Below are positions 41,937 to 51,177 of a stretch of DNA of 64,000 bases, one piece after another. The position numbers and the translations under genes are program-made. The first letter of the stretch is position 1. Each line of letters begins with the position of its first letter. The notes beneath the pieces are model-generated. The model was not told where the DNA came from, made no database searches, and saw only the letters and a list, made by a program, of their open reading frames with translations. Location of the stretch: assembly GCF_021209385.1 (NCBI RefSeq), contig NZ_JAJOIL010000009.1:60097-124096 (forward strand), given 5' to 3'. Origin of the DNA: Seleniivibrio sp. (GTDB lineage Bacteria > Chrysiogenota > Deferribacteres > Deferribacterales > Geovibrionaceae).

Positions 41937-43105
41937 AAGCGGGACTTTTAGAATTCGCACTCTGCTCTATGGCAGGCAGACGATCAAAATTTATATTTGT
42001 CTATATCATACTATCATTGCTGATGATCCTGTGTTTTTCAGTATTTTTCGTCACAGCTTCATTGCGTGCCGAAAGTTCATACACAGCGGATGCCCTGCCG
42101 GACATCTCGGTTACCATGAATAAAGGCGGACGGAACGAACTGATAAGCACATCGAGGATTGAAGACATAATCCTTCTTCCCGGGGTAAAATACGCAGAAC
42201 CGGCATATTTCGGGCTTTACAGATTCGACTACCTGAAAGCAAATCTGACCGTTGTAGGCATAGATCCTTTTGCGGAACAGTATTCGGAAGCTTTTGAAAA
42301 TGCAGTCGAACAGAATAAAAATATCCTTTCACATGACCGATGGATGATAACCGGACAAAAACTCGCAGAAACAATAGATGCCATTTACAATAAGAAGGCG
42401 TTCAGTTTCAGTCAGCCCGACGGTAACTATATCGAACTGCCTATCGTCGGCACCTTCGCCCCCCAGTCTCAGATGATGTCCGCATCCGCAGTGCTGACCG
42501 ATGTCCAGTCAGCAAAAGAAATACTCGGGATACCCGACGGCAAAGCCGTGCAGATATCCGTTTATACAGGCAATCCGGAAGAAACGGACACTATCGCCCA
42601 AAAAATTGCCGCTATGTTTCCTGATACAAAGGTTGAAACAAAAGAGATAAAGCAAACAGCAGTTTCAAACCTGTTCGACTTCAGCTCGGGTATCTTTATG
42701 CTTGTGTTTGCGGTAAGTCTTTTCACGTTTTTCATTATAGTCTTTGACAGAGCATCGGGGCTTAACATGGAGGAACGCAAAGAGATAGCAGTACTGAAAG
42801 CTGTTGGCTACACTCCTTCAGACATTATCACAGTGCGCTTTTATGAAACTCTTATTACAGCTGTATCAGCGTTCATCACTGCCCTGCCCGTAGCAATGTT
42901 CTATGTATACGGACTTCAGGCACCGTTTCTTAAATCAATCTTCATAGGCTTTTCATACATCCGTCCGGAGTTCATCCTTCCGTTCGTTTTTCCTGCAAAA
43001 GAGATAGCACTCACTTTCATGGTTACAGTCCCTGTATATGCGGCGTCGATTATCATACCCGCATGGAAAGCGTCAATAACGGATGCGCAGGAGAGCCTGA
43101 GATGA
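41933..43105 (+). CDS. FtsX/MacB-type ABC transporter permease
   Basis: The 390-residue protein has the MacB-FtsX layout: one N-terminal membrane helix (residues ~20-42), a large periplasmic MacB_PCD domain (DISVTMNKGGRNELISTSRIEDI ... VVGIDPFAEQYSEAFE) and three C-terminal helices with GLNMEERKEIAVLKAVGYTPSDI, the conserved cytoplasmic coupling motif. Such transporters use mechanotransmission to move lipoproteins, peptides or metals within the periplasm rather than across the inner membrane. It overlaps its neighbours by 4 bp on each side. Confidence 0.88.
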   Translation: MKAGLLEFALCSMAGRRSKFIFVYIILSLLMILCFSVFFVTASLRAESSYTADALPDISVTMNKGGRNELISTSRIEDIILLPGVKYAEPAYFGLYRFDYLKANLTVVGIDPFAEQYSEAFENAVEQNKNILSHDRWMITGQKLAETIDAIYNKKAFSFSQPDGNYIELPIVGTFAPQSQMMSASAVLTDVQSAKEILGIPDGKAVQISVYTGNPEETDTIAQKIAAMFPDTKVETKEIKQTAVSNLFDFSSGIFMLVFAVSLFTFFIIVFDRASGLNMEERKEIAVLKAVGYTPSDIITVRFYETLITAVSAFITALPVAMFYVYGLQAPFLKSIFIGFSYIRPEFILPFVFPAKEIALTFMVTVPVYAASIIIPAWKASITDAQESLR

Positions 43106-43743
43106 TAAAATTCACAGCCGTAACAAAAAAATATAAAGACATAACCCCTCTGGATAATTTCAGCATGGAAATATCCGCAGGGGAAACGGTGATTCTCAGC
43201 GGACGAAGCGGAAGCGGAAAGACAACTGTTCTTTCGCTCACGGCGGCGCTGACAAGACCGACATCAGGCAGCATAGAGGTTAACGGAAGGCAGACTGCCA
43301 AACTTCCGGAAGAATTTGCGGCACTTTTCCGCAGGGAATCAGTCGGGATGATATTCCAGAATTATAACCTGCTGCCGAATCTGTCCGCCATAGATAACAT
43401 CACAATACCTCTTCTGCCTACAAAAATAACTATGAAACAACAGAATGAACGAGCCTGCGTTCTCATGGAAAAACTCGGCATAGCGGACAAAGCGAAAACC
43501 GCCGTAAACAGGCTGTCCGGCGGCGAACAACAGAGGGTCGCCATAGCCAGAGCGCTGATTAACAACCCGCCTGTAATACTTGCGGATGAACCTACATCCA
43601 GTCTGGATGCAAAGCTGACCGACACTCTGCTTGAAATATTCGCCGCTATGAAGGCTGAGGGCAAAACTCTGCTGATTGCCACCCACGACAGGGCTGTGGC
43701 AGAAAGCGGTATCGCAGACAGAATAATAGGAATAGAGAAATGA
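43102..43743 (+). CDS. ABC transporter ATP-binding protein (LolD/MacB type)
   Basis: The protein of 213 residues has Walker A GRSGSGKTT, the Q-loop NYNLLPNLSAIDNI, signature LSGGEQQR, Walker B VILADEPTSSLD and the H-loop ATHD. It is the ATPase of the preceding FtsX-type permease. The ATG at 43102 makes an ATGA overlap with the permease stop and gives the standard N-terminus (MIKFTAVTKKY); a longer frame from 43063 lies inside the permease. Confidence 0.94.
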   Translation: MIKFTAVTKKYKDITPLDNFSMEISAGETVILSGRSGSGKTTVLSLTAALTRPTSGSIEVNGRQTAKLPEEFAALFRRESVGMIFQNYNLLPNLSAIDNITIPLLPTKITMKQQNERACVLMEKLGIADKAKTAVNRLSGGEQQRVAIARALINNPPVILADEPTSSLDAKLTDTLLEIFAAMKAEGKTLLIATHDRAVAESGIADRIIGIEK

Positions 43744-44687
43744 GCTTTCTGATACCGGATATCTTTGTTCAGCTCGTTCTTTATTCTGTAATGATATTTT
43801 TCCTTTGCATCAGTCTATTTGTAGGCATCAGAGTCATTCTGCACTGGGATATTTCAGACACCTCGGAAACTCAGTACGTTTTGGAAAAACACACCTATCT
43901 GGTTTCCGTACTTATGAAATACATATTCGCCGTAAATATTCCTGCGTTTATTATCTTCATATATGCCAACGATAAGCTTTCGGCATATCTCACCGGTGCA
44001 ATGTGCGCAGCAGGAGTTTTGAACGCCACAATCTATGGAAAATATCTGATGGGCTTGAAAATTATCAATCTGTACCTGTCGGCGGCATGGCTTACGGTCA
44101 ACAGCTTTGATCTGAAAAATGAAGCCCTGCCCTTCACATACACTAAATTCAGCATAATCCCGCTGTTCTTTGCAACTTTTATAGCGGAAGCCGTCCTTTT
44201 TGTCCTGCATTTCGCTTCAATTGACCCCACTGTTCCGGTTAGCTGCTGTAACGTCATCTTTGCCGACAACACTTCCATATTCAGAACTTTCATATCAGAC
44301 AACGCTATATATCTGTTTGCCGGTTCATTCGCGCTGACTGTTTTAAACTATAGCCGCCCTGTTATTTACGGCGCGGCAAATATTCTATTAGCAGTATCAG
44401 GAATCGCTGTGCTGATTTACAAGGTCTCGCCATATGTTTATGAACTGCCGACCCACCAATGCCCCTTCTGCATATTGCAAAGCGGATACGGATACGTCGG
44501 TTATGCATTTTATATAACACTCTTCACAGGTACTGCACTTGGAATTTCAGCGGGATTCCAAAAACTGATAAGTGGAATTGCTCCTAAAAAAATGTTCTTC
44601 TACAGCATGCTGTTCAATATCGCATATCTTCTTTTATGCGCATGGTTTCCGTTAAGCTATTTTTTCAGAAACAAAACCTGGCTTTAA
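43740..44687 (+). CDS. Polytopic membrane protein with CPFC motif, unknown function
   Basis: This 315-residue protein has about eight predicted membrane helices. It carries Cys169-Cys170 (VSCCNVIF) and C241-x-x-C244 in HQCPFCILQ, placed like the redox-active Cys of DsbB/VKOR-type membrane disulfide enzymes, though the fold is not recognisably either. It overlaps the ABC ATPase by 4 bp and closes the NosL operon. Thiol redox chemistry for the copper-binding Cys of the NosL domains, or direct metal handling, are possibilities only. Confidence 0.6.
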   Translation: MSFLIPDIFVQLVLYSVMIFFLCISLFVGIRVILHWDISDTSETQYVLEKHTYLVSVLMKYIFAVNIPAFIIFIYANDKLSAYLTGAMCAAGVLNATIYGKYLMGLKIINLYLSAAWLTVNSFDLKNEALPFTYTKFSIIPLFFATFIAEAVLFVLHFASIDPTVPVSCCNVIFADNTSIFRTFISDNAIYLFAGSFALTVLNYSRPVIYGAANILLAVSGIAVLIYKVSPYVYELPTHQCPFCILQSGYGYVGYAFYITLFTGTALGISAGFQKLISGIAPKKMFFYSMLFNIAYLLLCAWFPLSYFFRNKTWL

Positions 44688-44761
44688 CCACCGACCTCTA
44701 TTGACACTTCCAACAGCCGGCACAATCTTAACTATATAATTAATTTCAAACGAGGGAACAC

Positions 44762-45415
44762 ATGAAAAATGTAGTGTATGTAGTATTCCACAGTTTTTAC
44801 GGACACATCTGGCAGATGGCAAAAGCGGTGGCAGAGGGAGCAGCAGCTGTTGACAACACAGAAGTGAAACTTTTCAGAGTTTCTGAAACGGTGGATGAAG
44901 AATCACTGAAAAAAGCAGGCGCATACGAAGCCCAAAAGGCATTTGCAGACGTTCCTATTATCGAACCGGCACAGCTTGGCGATGCAGACGCAGTTATTTT
45001 CGGCACACCGACAAGGTTCGGCAACATGAGCAGCCAGATGCGCTCTTTTCTTGACAGAACCGGCGGTTTGTGGGCAAAAGGCGGACTCATCGGAAAGGTA
45101 GGCAGCGTTTTCACGTCCACAGGCACACAGCACGGCGGACAGGAGACAACGATAACCAGCTTCCACACTACCCTTCTTCACCACGGTATGGTCATTGTGG
45201 GGGTTCCTTTCAGCCACAGCGGGCTTTCAATTGTGTCTGAGGTATCAGGTGGAACACCTTACGGAGCTTCAACGATAGCAGGAGGAGACGGAAGCAGAAT
45301 GCCTTCGGCTAATGAGCTTGCTGTTGCCAGATTTCAGGGTGAGCATGTTGCAAAGATATCCGCTAAGCTTAAAATAACAAAAAAAAGGCGGGTTTTCCGC
45401 CTTTTTTTATATTAA
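44762..45415 (+). CDS. wrbA: NAD(P)H:quinone oxidoreductase type IV (WrbA-like), 3' end altered
   Basis: The flavodoxin-fold protein begins [23 protein letters not shown] and has [40 protein letters not shown] and [16 protein letters not shown], all WrbA signatures for an FMN-dependent two-electron quinone reductase. The normal family end (AKLK) is reached at 45373, but the frame reads on through 13 more codons that encode the downstream terminator. Removing one A from the A4 run at 45371-45374 would place TAA directly after AKLK. As written, the stop codon lies past the terminator T-run. Confidence 0.88.
   Translation: MKNVVYVVFHSFYGHIWQMAKAVAEGAAAVDNTEVKLFRVSETVDEESLKKAGAYEAQKAFADVPIIEPAQLGDADAVIFGTPTRFGNMSSQMRSFLDRTGGLWAKGGLIGKVGSVFTSTGTQHGGQETTITSFHTTLLHHGMVIVGVPFSHSGLSIVSEVSGGTPYGASTIAGGDGSRMPSANELAVARFQGEHVAKISAKLKITKKRRVFRLFLY
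45379..45408. terminator. Bidirectional intrinsic terminator
   Basis: GGCGG (45387-45391) pairs with CCGCC (45397-45401), loop GTTTT, with A8 and T7 flanks extending the stem. It serves wrbA and the convergent LuxR-type gene, and lies inside the extended wrbA reading frame. Confidence 0.9.
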
Positions 45416-45988
45416 GCCCGTGTTATAGGCAAACTGAACAAGTGATGCTGAATTTGCGATATTCAGCTTCTGGAGCATTTTATTACGATGTGTGTCAACA
45501 GTGTTCTTGCTTATGCAAAGCTGTTCGGCTATCTCTTTACTCGTTTTTCCAAGAGCGATAAGCCTCAAAACTTCACACTCCCTGTTGGTAAGAATCCCGC
45601 TGTAATTGTCGGGTATCAAACCGTTAAGACCTGCCAGAATTTTATCAATACCGCGTTTGATCAAATCTGACTCATCTTCAGCATAAACAAAATGACATAT
45701 CCCTAAAATGGAATTGTAGTAATTGATATGCTTGTTTTCCCGAGTTGTATGTAGAATAATTCTTTCTGATGAATAGGTTGTAACCAATGAGTCAAGAAGA
45801 TCATTTCCATAATTTCTGGAATAAATATCTGCAATCACGAAATCCGGTTTTTTGGTTTTCAGGCTTTCATGAAGTTCATGCGGATCCGCAACAGTATACA
45901 CCTCTTTGACAGACCTCATTTCCTGAAGCATTTTTGCCATCGATTCGCGTATCAGCGTTCCTCGACTGTATATGAGAACACAAGCCAT
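45407..45988 (-). CDS. LuxR/NarL-type regulator with atypical receiver domain
   Basis: The 193-residue protein ends in a LuxR helix-turn-helix ([40 protein letters not shown]). The N-terminal ~125 residues have receiver-like spacing and keep an Asp at position 54 ([11 protein letters not shown]), but the acidic pair after strand 1 is replaced by S8-R9 and the conserved Lys near ICHFVYAED is absent. Phosphorylation is therefore doubtful and regulation may be by another signal. AAGGTG precedes the ATG. It has a 350-bp upstream region to itself. Confidence 0.85.
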   Translation of the reverse strand: MACVLIYSRGTLIRESMAKMLQEMRSVKEVYTVADPHELHESLKTKKPDFVIADIYSRNYGNDLLDSLVTTYSSERIILHTTRENKHINYYNSILGICHFVYAEDESDLIKRGIDKILAGLNGLIPDNYSGILTNRECEVLRLIALGKTSKEIAEQLCISKNTVDTHRNKMLQKLNIANSASLVQFAYNTGLI

Positions 45989-46338
45989 TATTACTGCACC
46001 TTATAATTAAACACAGCGAAACTTTACTTCTATTAAACCTAATTGTAAATACTGTGATTTATGTATTTTACTGATTACAATAGCCTTTCAAGAAAACTAT
46101 GATAAAAATAGAAATATCACAAATTCACAAAAAAGAAATTATTAGATATTTCTTAATTATTTACATGCCAACTTTTTAAACTTAAAGATATTGTAACACA
46201 GCATATTCAATGCGAAGTTTGTTAAGCTAACATAAAACCATTTTAACACATACACGCAACGTAACGCAAAGATTAATTCTTAATAAAAAATTCTTATCTT
46301 TTGTGCATTAATAACACAAACTATTCAGCTTAAAAAAA
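45989..46338. other. 350-bp AT-rich intergenic region without a recognised gene
   Basis: I see no reading frame with a start and homology here, no tRNA and no terminator. It holds the upstream region of the LuxR-type gene and the 3' flank of suhB, both on the minus strand. Two short AT-rich inverted repeats are visible (AAGAAAT ... ATTTCTT near 46132-46153; AAGAT ... ATCTT near 46269-46300). It is markedly more AT-rich than the flanking genes. Confidence 0.4.
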
Positions 46339-47118
46339 TTAAAATCTTCCTTCATTCCTGATAATAGCGAGAAGCTCCGCATAAGTACCGACAGGTGCGC
46401 ATAAAATAAAACGTTCATAAAGATCCATAACGCCTGAGCTGTCCATACCGCTCACCTTACATCCTGCTTCAGACGCTACAACAGCACCTCCGGCAATATC
46501 CCATGGGCTAAGGTTAAACTCATAATACCCGTCGAAAACGCCTTTTGCAGTATAACAAAGATCCAAAGCGGCAGAACCTGCCCGCCTGATCCCCTGAGTG
46601 TTTTTTAAAACCCGCTCTAAAATATCCAATATAATACTTTCTTTTCCTTCTGCAATACTATATGGAAAACCTGTCGCCACGAGACAGTCAATTGCCCTAT
46701 CTTTTACAGAGGCACTGATCCTTTTACCGTTAAGAAATGCTCCGCAGCCTTTTTCAGCGGTGAACATTTCGTTTAATATAGGATTATATACGACACCGTA
46801 CAAACCATCATTTTCGTTATATACGCCAACAGATATGCAGCAGAACGGAAAACCGTGTACAAAATTGGTTGTGCCGTCTATGGGGTCAATATATACCGCC
46901 TTTTTTCTCTGCGCCCGCTCCTTATGTGTCTCTTCCGCAACGAAATCGTATTCTCCCGACATGAACGACAGCTCGTTCAGAAGGATATTTTCCACTTCGA
47001 CATCATACTGTGTAACAAGGTCTATTTTACCCTTAAGCGCAACCTGTTTCGTGCTGTTGAACCCCTGCAACAGATGTTCACCCGCTTTTAAAACAGCTTT
47101 TTCAATCTTTGAAAGCAT
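46339..47118 (-). CDS. suhB: Inositol-1-monophosphatase family protein (SuhB-like)
   Basis: The protein of 259 residues has the phosphatase motifs DFVAEETHK (metal Glu), YIDPIDGTTNFVHGFPF (DPIDGT metal site) and LSPWDIAGGAVVASEAGCKV. It hydrolyses inositol phosphates or related sugar phosphates; in enterobacteria SuhB also affects rRNA antitermination. The ATG at 47118 is preferred to a TTG five codons upstream. It diverges from zapE over 65 bp. Confidence 0.9.
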   Translation of the reverse strand: MLSKIEKAVLKAGEHLLQGFNSTKQVALKGKIDLVTQYDVEVENILLNELSFMSGEYDFVAEETHKERAQRKKAVYIDPIDGTTNFVHGFPFCCISVGVYNENDGLYGVVYNPILNEMFTAEKGCGAFLNGKRISASVKDRAIDCLVATGFPYSIAEGKESIILDILERVLKNTQGIRRAGSAALDLCYTAKGVFDGYYEFNLSPWDIAGGAVVASEAGCKVSGMDSSGVMDLYERFILCAPVGTYAELLAIIRNEGRF

Positions 47119-47183
47119 TTGATTTTCTCTCAATTATTTTATATATTCATTCTGCTTATCGCAGCCATCGGGAGAAATTATAC

Positions 47184-48251
47184 ATGACTAATACTGAAAA
47201 GTACATAGACTTGAATTCCATAAGCTTCGACATATCTGTGAAACAGTGTTTTGAAAACCTCCGACCCCACCCTAAATTCTCGTCATGTACTTTTGAAAAT
47301 TACATCCCGGATGAAAACTATCCGTCGCAGTCGCAGATAAAATCTCTGCTCTGCAATACGCTGGACAACATGAAAAATTACTCCCCTGCAAAAAAGGTGC
47401 AGGGAAAATCTCTGTTCGGATTTCTCAAGAACAAAAAACCTTCAAACAGCACGGAAAAACCGAATAACATATACATAGACGGAAGCTACGGCATAGGCAA
47501 AACGCATCTTTTAAGCTCATGCTACAATATCTGCGAGCGAGGAACAAAAGCATTTTTGAGCTTCGGTGAAATGAATTATTACTTTCACTATCTGGGTGTT
47601 GAAAAGTGTATTGAACACTTTTCAGGTCTGAGTCTCCTGCTTATTGACGAATTTGAGCTGGATGACCCCGCCATGACTCATATAATGGCAAAATTCTTCC
47701 GCGAAATAAATGAAAACACTCTGATCATAACAACTTCAAACACTCTTCCAAACGAACTTGGCAAACTGCGCTTTCAAACGGATAATTTTGCTAAACAGCT
47801 TGGGGAGATAGCAGAGAGCTTTGAAACAATCATTGTTGAAGGCGAAGATTACCGAAAACGTAATAAAACATGGATGAAAAACGTTTCAGAGGACAGTTTC
47901 CTTGATGCTTTTGCCATGTATACTCCGGAAACAAAGGCAAAATCAAAAATAAGCTTTGAGAATCTGATAAAACTTTTGGAATCTACCCACCCTTTCCGCT
48001 ATTTCGTTATTCCGGAAAAAGTAGAGGCTGTATTCATCGACGGTCTGACACCTTTTTCCAATCTGAACAACGCACTCAGATTCAACCAGCTTATAGACCA
48101 TTGCTACTATTACAATACAAAGCTGTTCATACGCAGTGCGCACCAGCTTTCCGACATTTTTCCGCCGGAACTGATAGAATCAAGCTTTCAGAAAAAATTG
48201 CTGAGATGTCTTTCAAGACTGGATGAACTGGCAGTATTCTTTAAAAGTTAA
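47184..48251 (+). CDS. zapE: AFG1/ZapE-family ATPase
   Basis: The protein of 355 residues has the ZapE features: NIYIDGSYGIGKTHLLSSCY (Walker A, ending GKTHL), LLLIDEFELDDPAMTHIM (Walker B), TLIITTSNTLPNEL and the C-terminal RFVIPEKVEAVFIDGL-like strand. ZapE interacts with FtsZ during late division in E. coli and its AFG1 relatives act at membranes. The ATG at 47184 follows GGAGAA. An N-terminal insertion rich in Lys/Ser (about 70-95) is unusual. Its end overlaps the XRE gene convergently by 4 bp. Confidence 0.85.
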   Translation: MTNTEKYIDLNSISFDISVKQCFENLRPHPKFSSCTFENYIPDENYPSQSQIKSLLCNTLDNMKNYSPAKKVQGKSLFGFLKNKKPSNSTEKPNNIYIDGSYGIGKTHLLSSCYNICERGTKAFLSFGEMNYYFHYLGVEKCIEHFSGLSLLLIDEFELDDPAMTHIMAKFFREINENTLIITTSNTLPNELGKLRFQTDNFAKQLGEIAESFETIIVEGEDYRKRNKTWMKNVSEDSFLDAFAMYTPETKAKSKISFENLIKLLESTHPFRYFVIPEKVEAVFIDGLTPFSNLNNALRFNQLIDHCYYYNTKLFIRSAHQLSDIFPPELIESSFQKKLLRCLSRLDELAVFFKS

Positions 48252-48838
48252 GCGTTCTTAATAGCGTCAGTCAATTGTTCAATTTTCAGATGAGCGTTCA
48301 GTACAAGCGCTGTTCTGCTGTCCAGAGTAACAGCGGCGTGCGGAATTTTTGAATTGAAAGCGATTGAGTCGCCTTCTTTCAGTTCAAGGTCTTCGTTGCC
48401 GACTTTCATTCTGATGCCGCCCTGAACAACGTACATGTATTCATAGCCTTCATGGCTGAACATTTTCTCGTCCATCTTCTCAGGTTTAATGGTAACCAGA
48501 AGCCAGTCCATATAGTCAAATGACTTTATTTTGGCGAGTTCCTCGTACATATAGCCGTGCTTAACACCTTCCCTGTAAATGAATTTCTTCTCGTCGTTGC
48601 GAACAACGAAGAAGTCGCTCTGATTAATCTCTTCTTCAAAGAAGTATGTCATTTTAACATTCAGCACTTTAGCTATTTTTCCGAGAGTGTTGATAGGAGG
48701 CATAACGATATTGTTTTCTATCTGAGAGATAAGAGCCTTTGAAAAACCGGTGAAATTAGCTACATCCTGAAGGGTTAAACCTCTCTCATTACGAATTTTT
48801 CTGACTCTTTCACCGATTTTGATCTCAATATCTTCCAT
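48248..48838 (-). CDS. XRE-family regulator with C-terminal cupin domain
   Basis: The 196-residue protein has an N-terminal helix-turn-helix (IGERVRKIRNERGLTLQDVANFTGFSKALISQIENN) and a C-terminal cupin (HEGYEYMYVVQGGIRMKVG, LELKEGDSIAFNSKIPHAAV). The PuuR/SutR-like group senses small metabolites through the cupin. Its promoter and an ACTTAAGT palindrome lie in the 62-bp gap after mutS2, and GGGGG precedes the ATG. Autoregulation is likely but inferred. Confidence 0.92.
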   Translation of the reverse strand: MEDIEIKIGERVRKIRNERGLTLQDVANFTGFSKALISQIENNIVMPPINTLGKIAKVLNVKMTYFFEEEINQSDFFVVRNDEKKFIYREGVKHGYMYEELAKIKSFDYMDWLLVTIKPEKMDEKMFSHEGYEYMYVVQGGIRMKVGNEDLELKEGDSIAFNSKIPHAAVTLDSRTALVLNAHLKIEQLTDAIKNA

Positions 48839-48855
48839 TTTTCCCCCGATCTGAC

Positions 48856-48894
48856 ACTTAAGTTAAGTATTACTGAATAATGTTTGATTGTCAA
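48856..48894 (-). promoter_or_regulatory. Promoter and candidate operator of the XRE-cupin gene
   Basis: On the minus strand TTGACA (48894-48889), 16 bp, TAATAC (48872-48867). The predicted start is near 48860, inside the palindrome ACTTAAGT (48863-48856), leaving a leader of about 22 bases with GGGGG before the ATG at 48838. Confidence 0.6.
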
Positions 48895-48900
48895 TGGCAA

Positions 48901-51177
48901 TTAAAGATCGACGACGGTTACAGCCTGACCGCCCTCTTCGTTTGATGCGGTTTTGTATGCTCTGACCCTCGGGTCGCTGCGAAGGAACTCCTGAATACCG
49001 CTTCTTAGCTGTCCTGTGCCTCTTCCGTGAACGACATAAAGCCTGTTCAGACCGCCAAGAACGGATTCGTCAAGAGTTTTATCAAGTATATCAAGAGCTT
49101 CCTCAACACGTTTACCTACGAGAAGAAGCTCATGTTTCGCGGACGGAGAAACGCTCTTGGAAACAAGAACATCCTTTACCCTGTCTTTGTTATCCATCTT
49201 TTTACCGATAAGTTCTTTCAGTTTGATGGATATTTTCAACCCGCCGATGTCCATACGCGCTGAATCGCCCTCGAGTGATAAAACCTTTCCGGACTTGTCA
49301 TATTTCTCAAGCCAGACGACATCGCCGACTTTAACACCTTCAACTGGTTTTATCTCTTTTTTGACTTTTCCGAGCTTGGTTTCAGCTTTTTTGATGTCTT
49401 CTTCGACAGTTTCTTTCACTTTATGCGGCTTTTCAGCATATTTTTTCGCTCTATGGTAAAGCCTCAGCGCCTCTTCGAGCAGTTCGGATTCTTTTTTTGC
49501 AAGCTTTTCATTGAGTTCCTGCTCGCGAAGGTCGATGAATTCCTCTTTTTCTTTAAGCTGAGCCTGCAAAAGCTCAAGGTCTTTTGTTTTTCCTGCTATC
49601 TCCGCCTGCATACGGCTTATCTCTTCAACTGAGACCTCCGCATCGCTCTTGTGCTGTTCGATAATAGCTGTTGCCGTTTCTATAACGTCAACAGGAAACT
49701 TCAGACGCTTTGCTATGACAAGTGGGTCAGACTTGCCGGAAACGCCCTTCAAAAGCCTGTATCTCGGCGAAAAATCCGTATAGTCAAAGTCCACCGCATA
49801 GATAACGGAGTTATCTTCCGTCAGTGCGTGGGTCTTAAGCTCTGTGAAGTGGGTGGTAACAACCGCTTTTGCCTTTTTAGCCGCCAGTTTGCGACATACG
49901 GCGACGGCAAGTGCCGCGCCCTCTCTGGGTTCGGTTCCGGTTCCTGCCTCATCCAGAAGTACAAGGCTCTGGCTGTCGGCTGTTTTAAGAATATCTCTTA
50001 TGTTGACCATATGCGCGGAAAAGGTTGAAAGATCCATCACAAGGGACTGATTGTCGCCTATATCTGCAAGTATATGGTTAAAATTTACGATTTCGGCGTA
50101 TTTTCCGAACAGCGGCAATCCGCATTTGCCAAGAATATGGTTAAGACCGATGGATTTTAATGCCGCAGTCTTACCGCCTGTGTTGGGTCCGGTGATAACA
50201 GCGGTAACTTCATTGCCCTTCATCTCAAAATCCAGCGGAACGGATTCTTTCCCTTTTTCCAGAAAGATTATCGGGTGATGAACGTCCCTGAACACAACGG
50301 CATTGGAAAATTCAGGAAAAACAAAATCTTTATTTTTATAGAATTTAGCTGTTTCAAGGTGAAAAACTACCTCTGTGTATGCCGCAATGGTGGTCTGTAT
50401 GCGCGGATATGCCTCGAATATACTGTCGGCTATCTCTTTAAGCAGTCTGACCGTCTCTTCGCGCTCCTGTGCCAGACACTCCTGTATCGCGTTGTTTAGC
50501 CCAACGGTTGATGAAGGCTCAACAAAGAACGTCTGTCCGCTCGCTGAGCGGTCGTGGACGATACCCTGTATATATTGCTTGAAATTGGTCTTGCAAGGGA
50601 TAGTGAAACGCCCGCTTCGCTCAGTGATAACCTGTTCCTGAACGAATTTTGACGCCGCCCCCATGGCGAATACGCCGGCGAGTTCCCGCTGAACCTGTTT
50701 ACGCAGAGATTTCAGCTCACTGCGAACCTCGGAAAGTCTGTGGGAAGCACTGTCTTTGACCTCGCCCATATCGTTCACTGTTTCGTCGATACGATCTGTA
50801 ATCTCTGAAAGAGTGGATATTTCGCCCAGATAAAGTTTGAGATGTTCTGCTTTACGGTCTATCAGCCCTCTTTTGATATCCCTGACTCCGCGGAAAAATC
50901 CTGCGAATATCAGCAGTTCGTCAGGCTCCAGGAAAAGAAGCGGATCGTTCAGCTTAGGCATAACGGCGAGAAACTCGTCGTCTTTCGGTATGTATACGTC
51001 AGAGACCGCGACAACATGATCCAGAGCCTCGTTAAGCTCTGCTTTATACCGCTCTATCTTGTCAAGTGCGTAATAGGGTTTCAGGGCGTTCAGTCTGCTC
51101 TTTGCCAGAGCAGAACTGAACCCCTTTTCCATGTATTGTTTGAAAAGTCCGAATTCTAAAGTGTCTAAATGAATCAT
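48901..51177 (-). CDS. mutS2: Endonuclease MutS2
   Basis: The 758-residue protein has a MutS-type core (helical clamp around residues 150-300), the ATPase ITGPNTGGKTAALKSIGL and LVLLDEAGTGTEPREGAAL, a long coiled coil (about 515-620), a KOW-like segment and a C-terminal Smr nuclease domain (LYVVHGRGTGQLRSGI). MutS2 suppresses recombination and, in some bacteria, splits collided ribosomes. Its start shares one base with the cvpA stop (TGATG). It closes the operon pfkA-pduO-yqeY-cvpA-mutS2. Confidence 0.95.
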   Translation of the reverse strand: MIHLDTLEFGLFKQYMEKGFSSALAKSRLNALKPYYALDKIERYKAELNEALDHVVAVSDVYIPKDDEFLAVMPKLNDPLLFLEPDELLIFAGFFRGVRDIKRGLIDRKAEHLKLYLGEISTLSEITDRIDETVNDMGEVKDSASHRLSEVRSELKSLRKQVQRELAGVFAMGAASKFVQEQVITERSGRFTIPCKTNFKQYIQGIVHDRSASGQTFFVEPSSTVGLNNAIQECLAQEREETVRLLKEIADSIFEAYPRIQTTIAAYTEVVFHLETAKFYKNKDFVFPEFSNAVVFRDVHHPIIFLEKGKESVPLDFEMKGNEVTAVITGPNTGGKTAALKSIGLNHILGKCGLPLFGKYAEIVNFNHILADIGDNQSLVMDLSTFSAHMVNIRDILKTADSQSLVLLDEAGTGTEPREGAALAVAVCRKLAAKKAKAVVTTHFTELKTHALTEDNSVIYAVDFDYTDFSPRYRLLKGVSGKSDPLVIAKRLKFPVDVIETATAIIEQHKSDAEVSVEEISRMQAEIAGKTKDLELLQAQLKEKEEFIDLREQELNEKLAKKESELLEEALRLYHRAKKYAEKPHKVKETVEEDIKKAETKLGKVKKEIKPVEGVKVGDVVWLEKYDKSGKVLSLEGDSARMDIGGLKISIKLKELIGKKMDNKDRVKDVLVSKSVSPSAKHELLLVGKRVEEALDILDKTLDESVLGGLNRLYVVHGRGTGQLRSGIQEFLRSDPRVRAYKTASNEEGGQAVTVVDL

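Noticed and set aside
44701..44740. TTGACA and TATAAT upstream of wrbA taken as a promoter
   Set aside because: The boxes are 28 bp apart, too far for a sigma70 promoter; no box at the right distance from either is convincing.
46132..46300. Inverted repeats in the 350-bp AT-rich gap as a small RNA gene or attachment site
   Set aside because: Short and AT-only, expected by chance in such DNA; no promoter-terminator pair frames them.
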